Assembly: GCF_009177065.1 (NCBI RefSeq)
Contig: NZ_WEZF01000001.1
Location: 124,001 to 188,000, forward strand
Direction: 5' to 3'
DNA length: 64,000 nt
From: Tautonia marina
GTDB taxonomy: Bacteria > Planctomycetota > Planctomycetia > Isosphaerales > Isosphaeraceae
Below the pieces are notes generated by a model that was given only the letters and a program-made list of their open reading frames with translations, did not search any database and was not told where the DNA came from. Made by a program: the position numbers and the translations under genes. Of the stretch, positions 53,146-61,747 are shown piece by piece; the first letter of the stretch is position 1, and the number at the start of each line of letters is the position of its first letter.

Positions 53146-53300
53146 TCCAACCCGATTTCCGGCCCTTTCTCCCTGCACGTGGGGAGAGGGTTGGGGGGGC
53201 CTTGCCTTCGGAGCCGACCGATCACGCGCCCTCACACGAGCGGGTGGTAAGGTAGACTCAACCGTGGAGAGACGAATCAAGACCCCGAGGTGCTCGGCGG

Positions 53301-53945
53301 ATGGAAACAGGGTGTCGGGATCTGCGGGGGTTTGCGGGAGCGACCCGGTTTCGGACCGTGCTGGCCGACCCGCCCTGGCAGTTTCAGAACCGGACGGGAA
53401 AGGTCGCGCCCGAGCATCGGCGGCTGACTCGGTATGAGACGATGACCCTCGACGCCATCGCCGCCTTGCCCGTCGATCAGGTGGTCGAAGAACCGGCACA
53501 TCTCTATTTGTGGGTTCCCAATGCGCTCTTGCCCGACGGCTTGATGGTCTTGCAGGCGTGGGGGTTTCGCTACAAGGCGAACCTCGTCTGGCACAAGGTC
53601 CGCAAGGACGGCGGGAGCGACGGCCGCGGGGTCGGGTTTTATTTTCGCAACGTCACCGAGCTGCTTCTGTTCGGCGTACGAGGGCCGAACGCCCGGACCC
53701 GAGAGGCCGGACGCAGGCAGGTCAACCTGTTCGCCTCGCGCAAGCAGGAACACAGCCGCAAACCCGACGAACAGTATGCGATTATCGAGTCCTGTTCCAG
53801 CGGCCCGTATCTGGAATTGTTTGCCCGAGGCACCCGTCCGGGTTGGTCGAGCTGGGGCTTGCAGGCGGCTGAGGGCTACGAGCCGACCTGGCCGACCTAC
53901 GCCGATCATTCCGGATCGAGGAAACACGTGACGGACCCGAGTTGA
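53301..53945 (+). CDS. MT-A70-family DNA/RNA adenine methyltransferase
   Basis: A 214-residue methyltransferase. The catalytic DPPW motif is at 23-26 (VLADPPWQF), followed by YLWVPNALLPDGLMVLQAWGF, a helix-strand pair, and RKPDEQYAIIE, the beta-class MT-A70 pattern. It would methylate adenine N6 in DNA or RNA. No restriction endonuclease lies beside it, so it is an orphan enzyme here. It follows flhB by 155 nt but is not obviously part of that operon. Confidence 0.88.
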   Translation: METGCRDLRGFAGATRFRTVLADPPWQFQNRTGKVAPEHRRLTRYETMTLDAIAALPVDQVVEEPAHLYLWVPNALLPDGLMVLQAWGFRYKANLVWHKVRKDGGSDGRGVGFYFRNVTELLLFGVRGPNARTREAGRRQVNLFASRKQEHSRKPDEQYAIIESCSSGPYLELFARGTRPGWSSWGLQAAEGYEPTWPTYADHSGSRKHVTDPS

Positions 53946-54214
53946 CCGGCGATGGGAATCGGGGAGTTGGCCTCGCGAGGGATGTTGGCGCGTGTCGAGA
54001 TGATTTCGCCTTGATCTTGAACGAAGCGAATGGGGTGATCTGAGGGAGGGACCGACACGCATCGACCCCTGCTTGACGCGGGGAACTTCGACCTTCGTAA
54101 TGGGGATGAGCCGGTGTGTCTGGAGCATCCGCCGAACACGGCCCCCACCGGCCGATCCGGGGCGTTGGAGCACGATTCGATGCTCCGAGCCAACCCAAGC
54201 AACGGAGCAGAAGC

Positions 54215-54682
54215 ATGTTGGCACGAGGTTTCCTGACGGTGATTCTCCTGGCGAGCCCAGCTGTGGCGCTTGGCCAGAATGATGACCAAGCCCTGGCCGT
54301 GGCCCGGGACGTTCTGGACCGCGGTGCCAAGCTGTTCGACATGCGAGACGCCGCGGCGATGGCAGACACGTATCTTGAGCAGAGTCAGGTCATCCTCATC
54401 AAACAATCGTCTGAGTCGGCCGATTTCGAGATCGAGACCACCAGCGGACGGCGAGAGATCGAGAAAGGGTATGCCGAGCTTTTCAAGGATCGTGATCCCT
54501 CCCATCGCTCACGCAACACGGTGGAACTGGCGCGGTGGTTGACCCCGGATCTGCTGTTGATTCAGGGGCGCTTCGCCCTGAACGTGGAACAGGGCGACTT
54601 CTTGAAGTTTGTCCAGGTCCGGGCTCGCGTGGGAGATCAGTGGAAAGTGGTAACCATGCAGCTCATGCCGCTGCCCCAGTAG
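54215..54682 (+). CDS. Secreted NTF2/SnoaL-like protein
   Basis: A 155-residue protein with a signal peptide (hydrophobic 5-18, ALGQ cleavage). The mature part has the helix-strand pattern of NTF2-like folds (a long N-terminal helix with DVLDRGAKLFDMRDAAAMADTY and a final strand QWKVVTMQLMPL). Some members bind small ligands or are enzymes; no catalytic residues can be assigned here. ATG 54215 gives the signal peptide; the upstream frame is not protein-like. Confidence 0.75.
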   Translation: MLARGFLTVILLASPAVALGQNDDQALAVARDVLDRGAKLFDMRDAAAMADTYLEQSQVILIKQSSESADFEIETTSGRREIEKGYAELFKDRDPSHRSRNTVELARWLTPDLLLIQGRFALNVEQGDFLKFVQVRARVGDQWKVVTMQLMPLPQ

Positions 54683-54761
54683 GTTTCGGCCCCTCGCCCG
54701 ATGTGAGGAGCCGGTGGCGTCGATGGGGTGAGGATCGAGGGCGTTCGATTTTTTTTTGGAG

Positions 54762-54791
54762 TTGACGATCGCGACCGGCCACCCGTACGAT
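54762..54791 (+). promoter_or_regulatory. Sigma70-type promoter for the leuA leader
   Basis: A -35 box TTGACG (54762-54767) and a -10 box TACGAT (54786-54791) are separated by 18 nt. Transcription would start near 54798, about 60 nt before the leader peptide. The boxes are the best match to the consensus that I see in the window. Confidence 0.55.
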
Positions 54792-54860
54792 CCATTGCAG
54801 TGCTGGTGCTGCGCAAAGTGATCGGCTTCGCTCTGACCATCATTCTCAAACGGAACACGC

Positions 54861-54947
54861 ATGCCCATGTCTCCCGCCATCCTACTGCTGGGCCTTCGAC
54901 TGAGCCTGGCACTCGACCTGTTGCTTACAGGCCGGGTGGGGGACTAG
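54861..54947 (+). CDS. Leucine-rich leader peptide of leuA
   Basis: A 28-codon ORF (ATG 54861, second ATG 54867, stop TAG 54945-54947) encoding a peptide with ten Leu, including LLL, alternating LRLSLALD, and another LLL. Such a run of Leu codons is a sensor of charged leucyl-tRNA. Ribosomes would stall at these codons when leucine is low. It sits between a promoter and a terminator-like hairpin upstream of leuA. Confidence 0.8.
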   Translation: MPMSPAILLLGLRLSLALDLLLTGRVGD

Positions 54948-55033
54948 GGAGCGTCGTCGGCACGAGTCGCACAGGACACGAGACTCGACGGAGCCCCGAG
55001 ACCCACCCGGCCGGTGGATCTCGGGGCTTTTTT
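54932..55033 (+). promoter_or_regulatory. Transcription attenuator of leuA with alternative pairing
   Basis: The terminator form is a 10-bp stem, agccccgaga 54992-55001 with tctcggggct 55019-55028, topped by ccacc/ggtgg and followed by a T-run to 55033. An alternative pairing exists: ccgggtggg at 54932-54940, in the last leader codons, is perfectly complementary to cccacccgg at 55002-55010, inside the terminator. A ribosome stalled on the Leu codons would leave 54932-54940 free to form the anti-terminator; one that reaches the stop would cover it. This is a classical attenuation layout, inferred from sequence only. Confidence 0.75.
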
Positions 55034-55141
55034 GCGTTCCGCAACTGCCTTTTGGTTCGGTTCGATCGACCCCGCCGGCCTTGCTTTGGATCGTTTCCAA
55101 TCCAATACCTTCGAGCACGACGAGAGAGGATAGGCCCCCCT

Positions 55142-56716
55142 ATGGCCGACGACGCACGAATCCGGATCTTCGACACCACGCTCCGCGACGGCGAGCAATC
55201 TCCCGGCGCGAGTATGACCCACGCCGAGAAGCTCGAACTGGCCCGGGCGCTGGCCGACCTCGGGGTCGATATCATCGAGGCCGGGTTCCCGATCGCCTCG
55301 GTCGGCGACTTCGAAGCCGTGCGGGCCATCGCCACCGAGGTCGCCGGGCCGACCATCTGTGCCCTTGCCCGCTGCAACGACCGCGACATCGACCGCGCCT
55401 GGGAGGCGATCCAGTACGCCCAGAAAGGACGCATCCACGTCTTCCTCGCCACGTCGGCCATCCACCGTGAGCACAAGCTGCGGATGACCCCCGAGCAGAT
55501 CATCGAACGCGCCGTCGCCGGGGTCAGGCGTGCCGCCGGCTACTGCCCCGATGTCGAGTTCAGCCCCGAAGACGCCGCGAGAACCGAGATCGACTTCCTC
55601 TGCGCCGTGGTCGAGGCTGCCATCGACGCCGGGGCAACCACCGTCAACATTCCCGATACCGTCGGCTACGCCACCCCGGTCCAGTTCGCCCGCGTGATCC
55701 GAACCCTCAAGGAACGCGTGCCGAACATCGAGAAAGCCATCATCAGCGTTCACTGTCATGACGACCTGGGAATGGCCGTCGCCAACAGCCTCGCCGGGGT
55801 CGAGGCCGGGGCCAGGCAGGTCGAATGCACCATCAACGGTATCGGCGAGCGTGCCGGCAACGCCGCGCTCGAAGAAATCGTCATGGCCCTGCGCACCCGC
55901 AAGGATTTCTACGGCGTCGATACCGGTGTGAAGACCGAGCGTCTCTTCCCGACCAGCCGATTGCTCACCACCATCACCGGCCTCGCCGTACAGCGCAACA
56001 AGGCAATCGTCGGCCGCAATGCCTTCGCTCACGAATCCGGCATCCATCAAGACGGCATGCTGAAAGAGCGCTCGACGTATGAAATCATGAAGCCCGAGGA
56101 AGTCGGTGTGCCCAAAACCGACCTCGTTCTGGGCAAGCACTCCGGCCGCCACGCCTTGAAGGACCGTGCAATCGAACTCGGCTTCCATCTGACCGAGGAG
56201 CAGCTCAACGCCGTCTTCGAAGACTTCAAGGCTCTGGCGGACAAGAAGAAAGAAGTCTACGACGAAGACCTCGCCGTCCTCATCGAGAAGCAGATCGGCG
56301 ACGACGTGCCCAAGGCCTGGGAACTGATCAGCGTACAGACGACCACCGGCACGAACACGCTGCCCACCGCCACCGTCTGCATCCGCAACCCCGCTGGCGA
56401 AATCGTCCAGGACGCCGCCATCGGCGCCGGGCCGGTCGATGCCATCTTCAAGGCCGTTGAGCGTGTGACCGGCGTCCGTGCCTCGCTGCACGACTTCGCC
56501 ATCCGCAGCGTCTCGCGCGGCAAGGACGCCCAGGGCGAGGTCACGCTCGAACTCGCCGTCGAAAGCGACGCCCACGACTTCCGCGGCCGGGCCGCCTCGA
56601 CCGACATCATCGAAGCCAGCGCCCTCGCTTATATCAACGCCGTCAACGCCATCGCCTCCCGCCGCCAGCGCGGTCGCGTCCGCGAGGTCGCCGGCCGCCC
56701 CGGTGCGGGGGCATGA
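55142..56716 (+). CDS. leuA: 2-isopropylmalate synthase
   Basis: A 524-residue LeuA, the committed step of leucine synthesis (acetyl-CoA plus 2-oxoisovalerate). The TIM barrel begins FDTTLRDGEQSPGASM with metal ligand Asp and Arg; the other metal motif is HCHDDLGMAVANS, then INGIGERAGNAALEE. The C-terminal regulatory domain (about 390-510) has TVCIRNPAGEIVQDAAIGAGPVDAIFKAV and confers leucine feedback. ATG 55142 fits the family start. It is downstream of a Leu leader peptide and attenuator. Confidence 0.95.
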   Translation: MADDARIRIFDTTLRDGEQSPGASMTHAEKLELARALADLGVDIIEAGFPIASVGDFEAVRAIATEVAGPTICALARCNDRDIDRAWEAIQYAQKGRIHVFLATSAIHREHKLRMTPEQIIERAVAGVRRAAGYCPDVEFSPEDAARTEIDFLCAVVEAAIDAGATTVNIPDTVGYATPVQFARVIRTLKERVPNIEKAIISVHCHDDLGMAVANSLAGVEAGARQVECTINGIGERAGNAALEEIVMALRTRKDFYGVDTGVKTERLFPTSRLLTTITGLAVQRNKAIVGRNAFAHESGIHQDGMLKERSTYEIMKPEEVGVPKTDLVLGKHSGRHALKDRAIELGFHLTEEQLNAVFEDFKALADKKKEVYDEDLAVLIEKQIGDDVPKAWELISVQTTTGTNTLPTATVCIRNPAGEIVQDAAIGAGPVDAIFKAVERVTGVRASLHDFAIRSVSRGKDAQGEVTLELAVESDAHDFRGRAASTDIIEASALAYINAVNAIASRRQRGRVREVAGRPGAGA

Positions 56717-56822
56717 CGCGAGAAATCGCGCCGTGATCGCAACGAAGCTCAGGCTGGGTACGATCAATGTCGCTCGAGCCCAGCCCCTTTTGGAATCAGC
56801 ACGAAGCGATCGAGGACTCCTC

Positions 56823-57941
56823 ATGAGATGCGACCGTGTTGCCGTTGCGATGCTCCTTGCGATTTCGGGACAGGTCTGGGCCGTCCCCATCGAGGACCCG
56901 CCGATCGTCCCTGACGTCGCCTTTCTCGGCCAGGCAACCCTGCCCGGAAACGCCACCGTCGAGGGAACACGCGTCGGGGGGCTTTCGGGACTTGTGTTCG
57001 ACGAGGCGACCGGAACCTATCTGGCCATCTCCGACGATAAAGGCGGCCCCGGAATGCCGGCGCCGCGGGTCTATCGGCTCTCCGCCACGCTCGAAGACGG
57101 GAAGCTTAACCAGGGCGGAGTCCGCCTGGAATCGGTCCTGGAACTGACCCGAGCCGATGGATCGCGCGTGCCGGAAGGATCGGTCGATGCGGAAGGCATC
57201 GCGCTCGGACCAAATGGAGATCTTTTCATCAGTGCCGAGGGAATGCCGAACGCCTCCCCTCCGGTGCCGCCGTCGGTCGATCGGTTCGACGGAACCTCCG
57301 GCCGGTATCGCCGAAGCATGGAGGTGCCCGAGGCGTATCTGCCGGCCTTGCAACCGCGCCGAGGGGTGCGGAGCAACCTCGCCTTCGAGTCGTTAACGAC
57401 CACGCCGGGAGGCCGCTTCCTCGACACGGCCACCGAGAACGCCCTGCATCAGGATGGACCGGCGGCAAGCGTCGAGCGTGGCTCCCCTTGCCGGATTGTG
57501 CGGTTCGACACGGATTCAGGAATGCCCGTTGCCGAATTCGTGTATCACGCCGATGCCATCGTCGGCAAGACCGGCGCGAACGTCGCGGGACTCGTGGAAT
57601 TGCTCGCGATCGACGGCACGCGATGGCTCGCCCTCGAACGCTCCTTCTCCACGGGCTCCGGCTTCACGGTCCGTCTTTACGAGGCATCCCTTACCGGAGC
57701 GACAAACGTCCTCGGGGTCGCGTCCCTCACCGAGCGAGACGACGTGGTGCCCGTCCGCAAGCAACTGCTGCTCGACCTCGGCACGATTGAGGGCTTCCTT
57801 CCGACGAATCTGGAGGGGATGGCGTTCGGGCCGGATCTGGAAGACGGCAGACGGCTCGTGATCCTCATGGCCGATAATCAATTGATGACCTTCTTCCCAT
57901 CTCAATTCGTTGCACTCGGGGTAACCATTCCCCCAAGATAA
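56823..57941 (+). CDS. Secreted esterase-like/phytase-like family protein
   Basis: A 372-residue protein with a signal peptide (hydrophobic 7-19, VWA cleavage). Motifs of the phytase-like beta-propeller family are visible: GGLSGLVFDEATGTYLAISDDKG, DAEGIALGPNGDLFISAEG, NLAFESLTTTPGG, and near the end NLEGMAFGPDLEDGRRLVILMADN. The family includes proteins annotated as esterase-like; its substrate here is unknown. ATG 56823 is chosen for the signal peptide. It follows leuA by 106 nt. Confidence 0.85.
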   Translation: MRCDRVAVAMLLAISGQVWAVPIEDPPIVPDVAFLGQATLPGNATVEGTRVGGLSGLVFDEATGTYLAISDDKGGPGMPAPRVYRLSATLEDGKLNQGGVRLESVLELTRADGSRVPEGSVDAEGIALGPNGDLFISAEGMPNASPPVPPSVDRFDGTSGRYRRSMEVPEAYLPALQPRRGVRSNLAFESLTTTPGGRFLDTATENALHQDGPAASVERGSPCRIVRFDTDSGMPVAEFVYHADAIVGKTGANVAGLVELLAIDGTRWLALERSFSTGSGFTVRLYEASLTGATNVLGVASLTERDDVVPVRKQLLLDLGTIEGFLPTNLEGMAFGPDLEDGRRLVILMADNQLMTFFPSQFVALGVTIPPR

Positions 57942-57960
57942 TCCGGCCACGTACCAAAAC

Positions 57961-58005
57961 AGGCCCCGCGAGGGGCTCTGGGTGGAGCACCATCTCGCGG
58001 GGCCT
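57961..58005. terminator. Bidirectional terminator hairpin
   Basis: A perfect 12-bp stem (aggccccgcgag 57961-57972 with ctcgcggggcct 57994-58005) and a 21-nt loop lie between the convergent phytase-like gene and fliA. Confidence 0.65.
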
Positions 58006-58113
58006 GCGGGAAGGATCAGGATGAGAACGGGACCGATGGGGGCCGCCGAGGTTCGGAGGTCGCATCGGCCGGGAAATTTAAAGATTCAGACCGGAACCAA
58101 GGGGGATGAAGGG

Positions 58114-58890
58114 TCAGGTGCCAAACTCGGGTCGGCGGCCGTTCAGTTGCGACTGAAGCCGCTGAATGATCGAGGAATGCATCTGAGAGACCCGCGACTC
58201 GGACAGGTCGAGCGTCGCGCCGATCTCCTTCATCGTCAGTTCTTCATAATAATAGAGAATAATAATCAGGCGTTCATTCCGGTTCAGCCCCTTGGTGACC
58301 ATGCGCATCAGGTCTTTGCGCTGAAGTCGTCCGGTGGGGTCTTCACCCTTCTTATCTTCGAGAATGTCGATTTCTCGAACGTCTTTATAGCTGTCGGTTT
58401 CGTACCACTTCTTGTTCAGCGAGATAAGGCCGACGGCGTTGGCGTCCATGGCCATTTTTTCGTATTCGGCCATGCTCAGGCCGAGTTTTTCGGCAAGCTC
58501 GCGATCGGTGGGGGGGCGGCCGTGCTCAGCTTCGAGCGCCTTGCGAGCCTCCTCCATCTTGGTCGCCTTGGCTCGAACGAGCCGAGGAACCCAGTCCATC
58601 GTGCGCAGCTCGTCGAGCATCGCGCCGCGGATGCGGGGGACACAGTAGGTTTCAAACTTGACGCCTCGGTTCAGGTCGAAGGCGTCGATGGCGTCCATCA
58701 GGCCGAACACGCCGGCGGAGATGAGGTCGTCCAGATCGACCCCCTCGGGCAGGCGCTGCCAGATACGCTCGGCGTTGTACTTGACCAGCGGCAGATAGCG
58801 CTCAACGAGCCGGTTCCGCAGGTCGGTGGTCGGGTGTTCCTTGAATTGTCGCCAGAGTTCAGCGACATCCACGTCCACCTTGGCTGTCAT
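58114..58890 (-). CDS. fliA: Flagellar sigma factor FliA/WhiG type
   Basis: A 258-residue sigma-28-family factor. Region 2 has NAERIWQRLPEGVDLDDLISAGVFGLMDAID, region 3 has HGRPPTDRELAEKLGLSM, and region 4 has LNRNERLIIILYYYEELTMKEIG with a C-terminal SESRVSQMHSSIIQRL helix-turn-helix. It directs RNA polymerase to late flagellar promoters. GGAGGT lies 5 nt before ATG 58890. It is the last gene of the flhA-flhF-flhG cluster. Confidence 0.93.
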   Translation of the reverse strand: MTAKVDVDVAELWRQFKEHPTTDLRNRLVERYLPLVKYNAERIWQRLPEGVDLDDLISAGVFGLMDAIDAFDLNRGVKFETYCVPRIRGAMLDELRTMDWVPRLVRAKATKMEEARKALEAEHGRPPTDRELAEKLGLSMAEYEKMAMDANAVGLISLNKKWYETDSYKDVREIDILEDKKGEDPTGRLQRKDLMRMVTKGLNRNERLIIILYYYEELTMKEIGATLDLSESRVSQMHSSIIQRLQSQLNGRRPEFGT

Positions 58891-59113
58891 CCTTGACCTC
58901 CGTCGGGGGTCTGCGGAGAGGCCCGGGCGCCGTCCTGGCCGCCGGGGTCAGCCCGCCAATTCCACCCCGCCACTGCGGGGCATCGGGGCGGGAGAAGCGT
59001 TCGAATCGAACCGTGAGGGGACCCGCGGGCCAGACCTGTTCACGAAGTTCGACGGGCCAGTCGGGTGCAACCCCCTTCCGTATCCGTCTCACCTCGCGAA
59101 CCATCCTCCGCAA
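58859..59113 (-). CDS. Small hypothetical protein between flhG and fliA
   Basis: An 84-codon frame from TTG 59113, with a GGAGGAG site 9 nt upstream and an ATG at 59104 as alternative. It overlaps the first codons of fliA by 32 nt in another frame. The first 50 residues look protein-like (LREQVWPAGPLTVRFERFSR), while the end is basic and low-complexity. No family is recognised. Support is the ribosome binding site, the same-strand location in the flagellar cluster, and coverage of an otherwise empty gap; the remaining gap (59114-59305) has no gene. Confidence 0.4.
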   Translation of the reverse strand: MRRMVREVRRIRKGVAPDWPVELREQVWPAGPLTVRFERFSRPDAPQWRGGIGGLTPAARTAPGPLRRPPTEVKDDSQGGRGCR

Positions 59114-59305
59114 GTCACTTCACTCCTCCGACTCAATCCGAACGATCCGCTCTCACGCTCTTTATCGGACAACCGGTCGAACCGGCTTGAACCTCTCACT
59201 CAATTCTTTTTTTGGCAAGATCGCTTCCGCGAAAATCCGACGGCAAGGCCCCGAGTCTGATCACCCTTCGGCAATCCTCCTCCAGGCCCGACGCCGGGGT
59301 TCGGC

Positions 59306-60364
59306 TTAGCGAACCGCCATTTTGGGCGTCTTGCGGCCCGTCAGGGCCGACAGCAACCCGGAACGTTGGGGGGCCAGACCGAGGGCCTCGTCGGCCTCGG
59401 CGGCCAGGGCGCGAGCCAGCCGCTTGACGCAGCGAGAGGCTTCGCAGCCGGGGGCATCGAGCAAAAACGGGCGTCGACGGCGCACAGCCGTCGGAACTTT
59501 CGGGTCGAACCGGACAAACCCGGGGCCGATCGGCCGCACGGCCGCCCCCAGGAACGACCGGCAGGCCGAGGCAAGGCGGTCAAGCGCTTCGATCGCCTCG
59601 GCGCTCGATCGGGCCTGGCCGATCACCGATCGGATCGGCGGGCCGCCACCGGGGCGGCGTCGCAACCGGGCGACGACCGCCTGGGCATCGGCCAGCGCCG
59701 TCGGTTCGGGAGAGGCGACCACCACCACCTGATCGACCGCGTCGGCCAGCACCGAGCCGCTTGGGCCAAGGCCCGAGCCGCCGTCGATCAGAATGAAGTC
59801 GGCCTCGGTCTCTCGGGAAATGTCGGGCAGTTCGGCCGCCAGCCGTTCCCGGGCGTGGTCCACGGCCTCGTCACCGGCCCGAGCGGCATGCACGCCCGAG
59901 AGGAACCGGATCGACTCCGGGCCATCAACGATCGTCCCCGCCAGCGGCCGGTCGTCGGCCATCGCGTCTCCCAGGTCGCGGTCGAGGGCCAGCCCGCACA
60001 GCAGATCGAGGTTCGCCAGCCCCGCGTCGGCGTCGATCAGCACGACCCGGCGGCCCATCCCCCCCAGCGCGACCGCAAGGTTCAACGTCAGGTTCGAGGT
60101 GCCGACCCCGCCCTTGCCGCTGGTAATCAGCAGTGTTCGCGCCTTGTGCGGCGGCGCGGGCAGCGCCGCCTGATCGGCGCGGAGGCCGGGAGGGGTCGAT
60201 CGATTCTTGAACAGCGAGCGAAGACCATCAGCTTGATCCGACATGAGCGATCCCTCGGACTGCGGGTTGAGATCAGGGTGAGTCGTGCTTCCGATCGGGC
60301 GGGAACTCGGATTCGGGAAGCCGGACGGAACAGGGAGTGAAGGCGGCGTGTGAGGTTGCGTCAT
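59306..60364 (-). CDS. flhG: FlhG/FleN-like MinD-family ATPase with altered P-loop
   Basis: A 352-residue SIMIBI ATPase that normally sets flagellar number with FlhF. The deviant Walker A region is TSGKGGVGTSNLTLNLA: the signature Lys is present, but the invariant P-loop Lys (GKT/S) is replaced by Thr. Switch motifs VLIDADAGLANLDLL and FILIDGGSGLG are kept. ATG 60364 overlaps the flhF stop (ATGA), so I keep this long start although ATG 60244 would remove a Pro-rich 40-residue N-terminal tail, where FlhG homologues carry an activation helix. Confidence 0.87.
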   Translation of the reverse strand: MTQPHTPPSLPVPSGFPNPSSRPIGSTTHPDLNPQSEGSLMSDQADGLRSLFKNRSTPPGLRADQAALPAPPHKARTLLITSGKGGVGTSNLTLNLAVALGGMGRRVVLIDADAGLANLDLLCGLALDRDLGDAMADDRPLAGTIVDGPESIRFLSGVHAARAGDEAVDHARERLAAELPDISRETEADFILIDGGSGLGPSGSVLADAVDQVVVVASPEPTALADAQAVVARLRRRPGGGPPIRSVIGQARSSAEAIEALDRLASACRSFLGAAVRPIGPGFVRFDPKVPTAVRRRRPFLLDAPGCEASRCVKRLARALAAEADEALGLAPQRSGLLSALTGRKTPKMAVR

Positions 60365-61533
60365 CCGATCACGACCTCCTGCCCCAGAATCAGGGCGGCG
60401 AGGCGGTCGCGGTCGGCGGCCTCGATGTCGTCGGGCACCCCCTGGCCGATGGTCAGGTAGCTGACGGGTCGGCCGGCTCGGGAAACGACACCAAGGAGCG
60501 CTCCGAGGCGGTCGGCCTCGTCGAGCTTGGTGAGGATCAGGCGGTCGAAGCCGAGCGGTGCGAACCGCTCGACCACGGCGTGGAGGCTCTTTTCGCCTGA
60601 GACGGCCGAAAGGACAAGGTGGATTTCGTCAGGACGGGCCATTGCGAGAAAATCGGCCAGTTCCCGGATCTTCACCTCGTCGCGCGGCGAGCGTCCAGCC
60701 GTGTCGATCAAGGCCAGATCCACCGGCCCAAGGTCTGAAAGGGCGCCGAGAATCCGGTCGGGCGCGTCGGCCACGGCCAGCGGCAGGTCGATGATCTCGG
60801 CGTACGTCCGCAGTTGCTCCACCGCCGCGATCCGGTACGTATCCACGGTCACCAGACCGACCCGCAACCCGAGCGCCAGCTTGGCGTTGGCCGCCAGCTT
60901 GGCCACGGTCGTCGTTTTGCCAACTCCGGTCGGGCCGACCAGCGCCACCACTCGCCGGGCCCCCGGCAGACCGGCAATCGGCGGAGCGATCGAAAGACTC
61001 TGAGCGACCGCAATGCGGAGCGCCTTGGCCAGGGCTTCCGGCTGGTGCGCCTCGTCCGGCTCAACCGCGTCGGCCACCACGCGAACCAGCCGCCGGGCCA
61101 TCGGCTCGGGCACGTCCAGGTCGAGCAGATGGGCGTACGTCGTGGCCAGCCAGGCGGGCACGTCCATTAACAGGTGTTCAATGCTTCCGGAGCGGCTCAG
61201 CTCCTCCACCGTTTCGTGCAATTGGCCCAGCCGATCGTCGAGCGCCGATCGGATCGGGGGCGGCGGATCGACCTCCCGCACGCCGACCGAAGCCAGGCGG
61301 GGCCGAGCCGTTGCGTCCTCTCGAGTCGGAGCGATCCGCGGCCGACCGTTCCGATCCTCGGGCGGAGCGGCCGTCACCTCGATCAGCTCCCGTTCCCCCA
61401 GGCCGAGCAACCGTCGGCGTCTCACCTCTCGCGTCCCCAGGATCACCGCCGAACCGCCCAGGTCGCGGCGGACCCTCGACAGGGCCTCCTTCAGCGTACC
61501 GGCGCGATAGGTTCGAGGGCTGGTCGGAGACAT
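60361..61533 (-). CDS. flhF: Flagellar SRP-like GTPase FlhF
   Basis: A 390-residue FlhF with an N-terminal basic B domain (TYRAGTLKEALSRVRRDLGGSAVILGTREVRRRR), a helical N domain and a C-terminal NG GTPase domain: P-loop VGPTGVGKTTTVAKLA, DTYRIAAVEQLRTYA, DTAGRSPRD, and TKLDEADRLG for guanine recognition. It recruits flagellar components to the pole. It lies downstream of flhA with a 214-nt gap that holds a REP-like repeat. Confidence 0.94.
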   Translation of the reverse strand: MSPTSPRTYRAGTLKEALSRVRRDLGGSAVILGTREVRRRRLLGLGERELIEVTAAPPEDRNGRPRIAPTREDATARPRLASVGVREVDPPPPIRSALDDRLGQLHETVEELSRSGSIEHLLMDVPAWLATTYAHLLDLDVPEPMARRLVRVVADAVEPDEAHQPEALAKALRIAVAQSLSIAPPIAGLPGARRVVALVGPTGVGKTTTVAKLAANAKLALGLRVGLVTVDTYRIAAVEQLRTYAEIIDLPLAVADAPDRILGALSDLGPVDLALIDTAGRSPRDEVKIRELADFLAMARPDEIHLVLSAVSGEKSLHAVVERFAPLGFDRLILTKLDEADRLGALLGVVSRAGRPVSYLTIGQGVPDDIEAADRDRLAALILGQEVVIG

Positions 61534-61650
61534 TTGAGGGACCGGATTGGGGATTGAAGGTGTGTTCGATTGAAAAATCGAAGCAAAACGAAGGTCATTC
61601 GAACGACGGCGAGATCCCGAAACGCGATTCGTTATGGGCTGGCATGGTCT

Positions 61651-61702
61651 CCCTCACCCCGGCTCGCGGGGGAGCCGGGGCCGCAGGCCGGGTGAGGGGG
61701 CC
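61651..61702. repeat. REP-like intergenic repeat, copy 2
   Basis: It contains the same 24-nt core (61679-61702) as the copy near 49558. The upstream arm differs: here ccctcaccc (61651-61659) pairs with gggtgaggg (61690-61698), and an inner ccggctc/gagccgg adds to the fold. It is located between flhA and flhF. Confidence 0.75.
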
Positions 61703-61747
61703 AATCTGCAATCGAATCGCGATCAGTTTCTGAAAACGGCTCGAAAC

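Noticed and set aside
53146-53300. A frameshifted FlhB C-terminal domain after the flhB stop
   Set aside because: No NPTH motif or FlhB-C-like residues appear in any of the three forward frames before the next gene.
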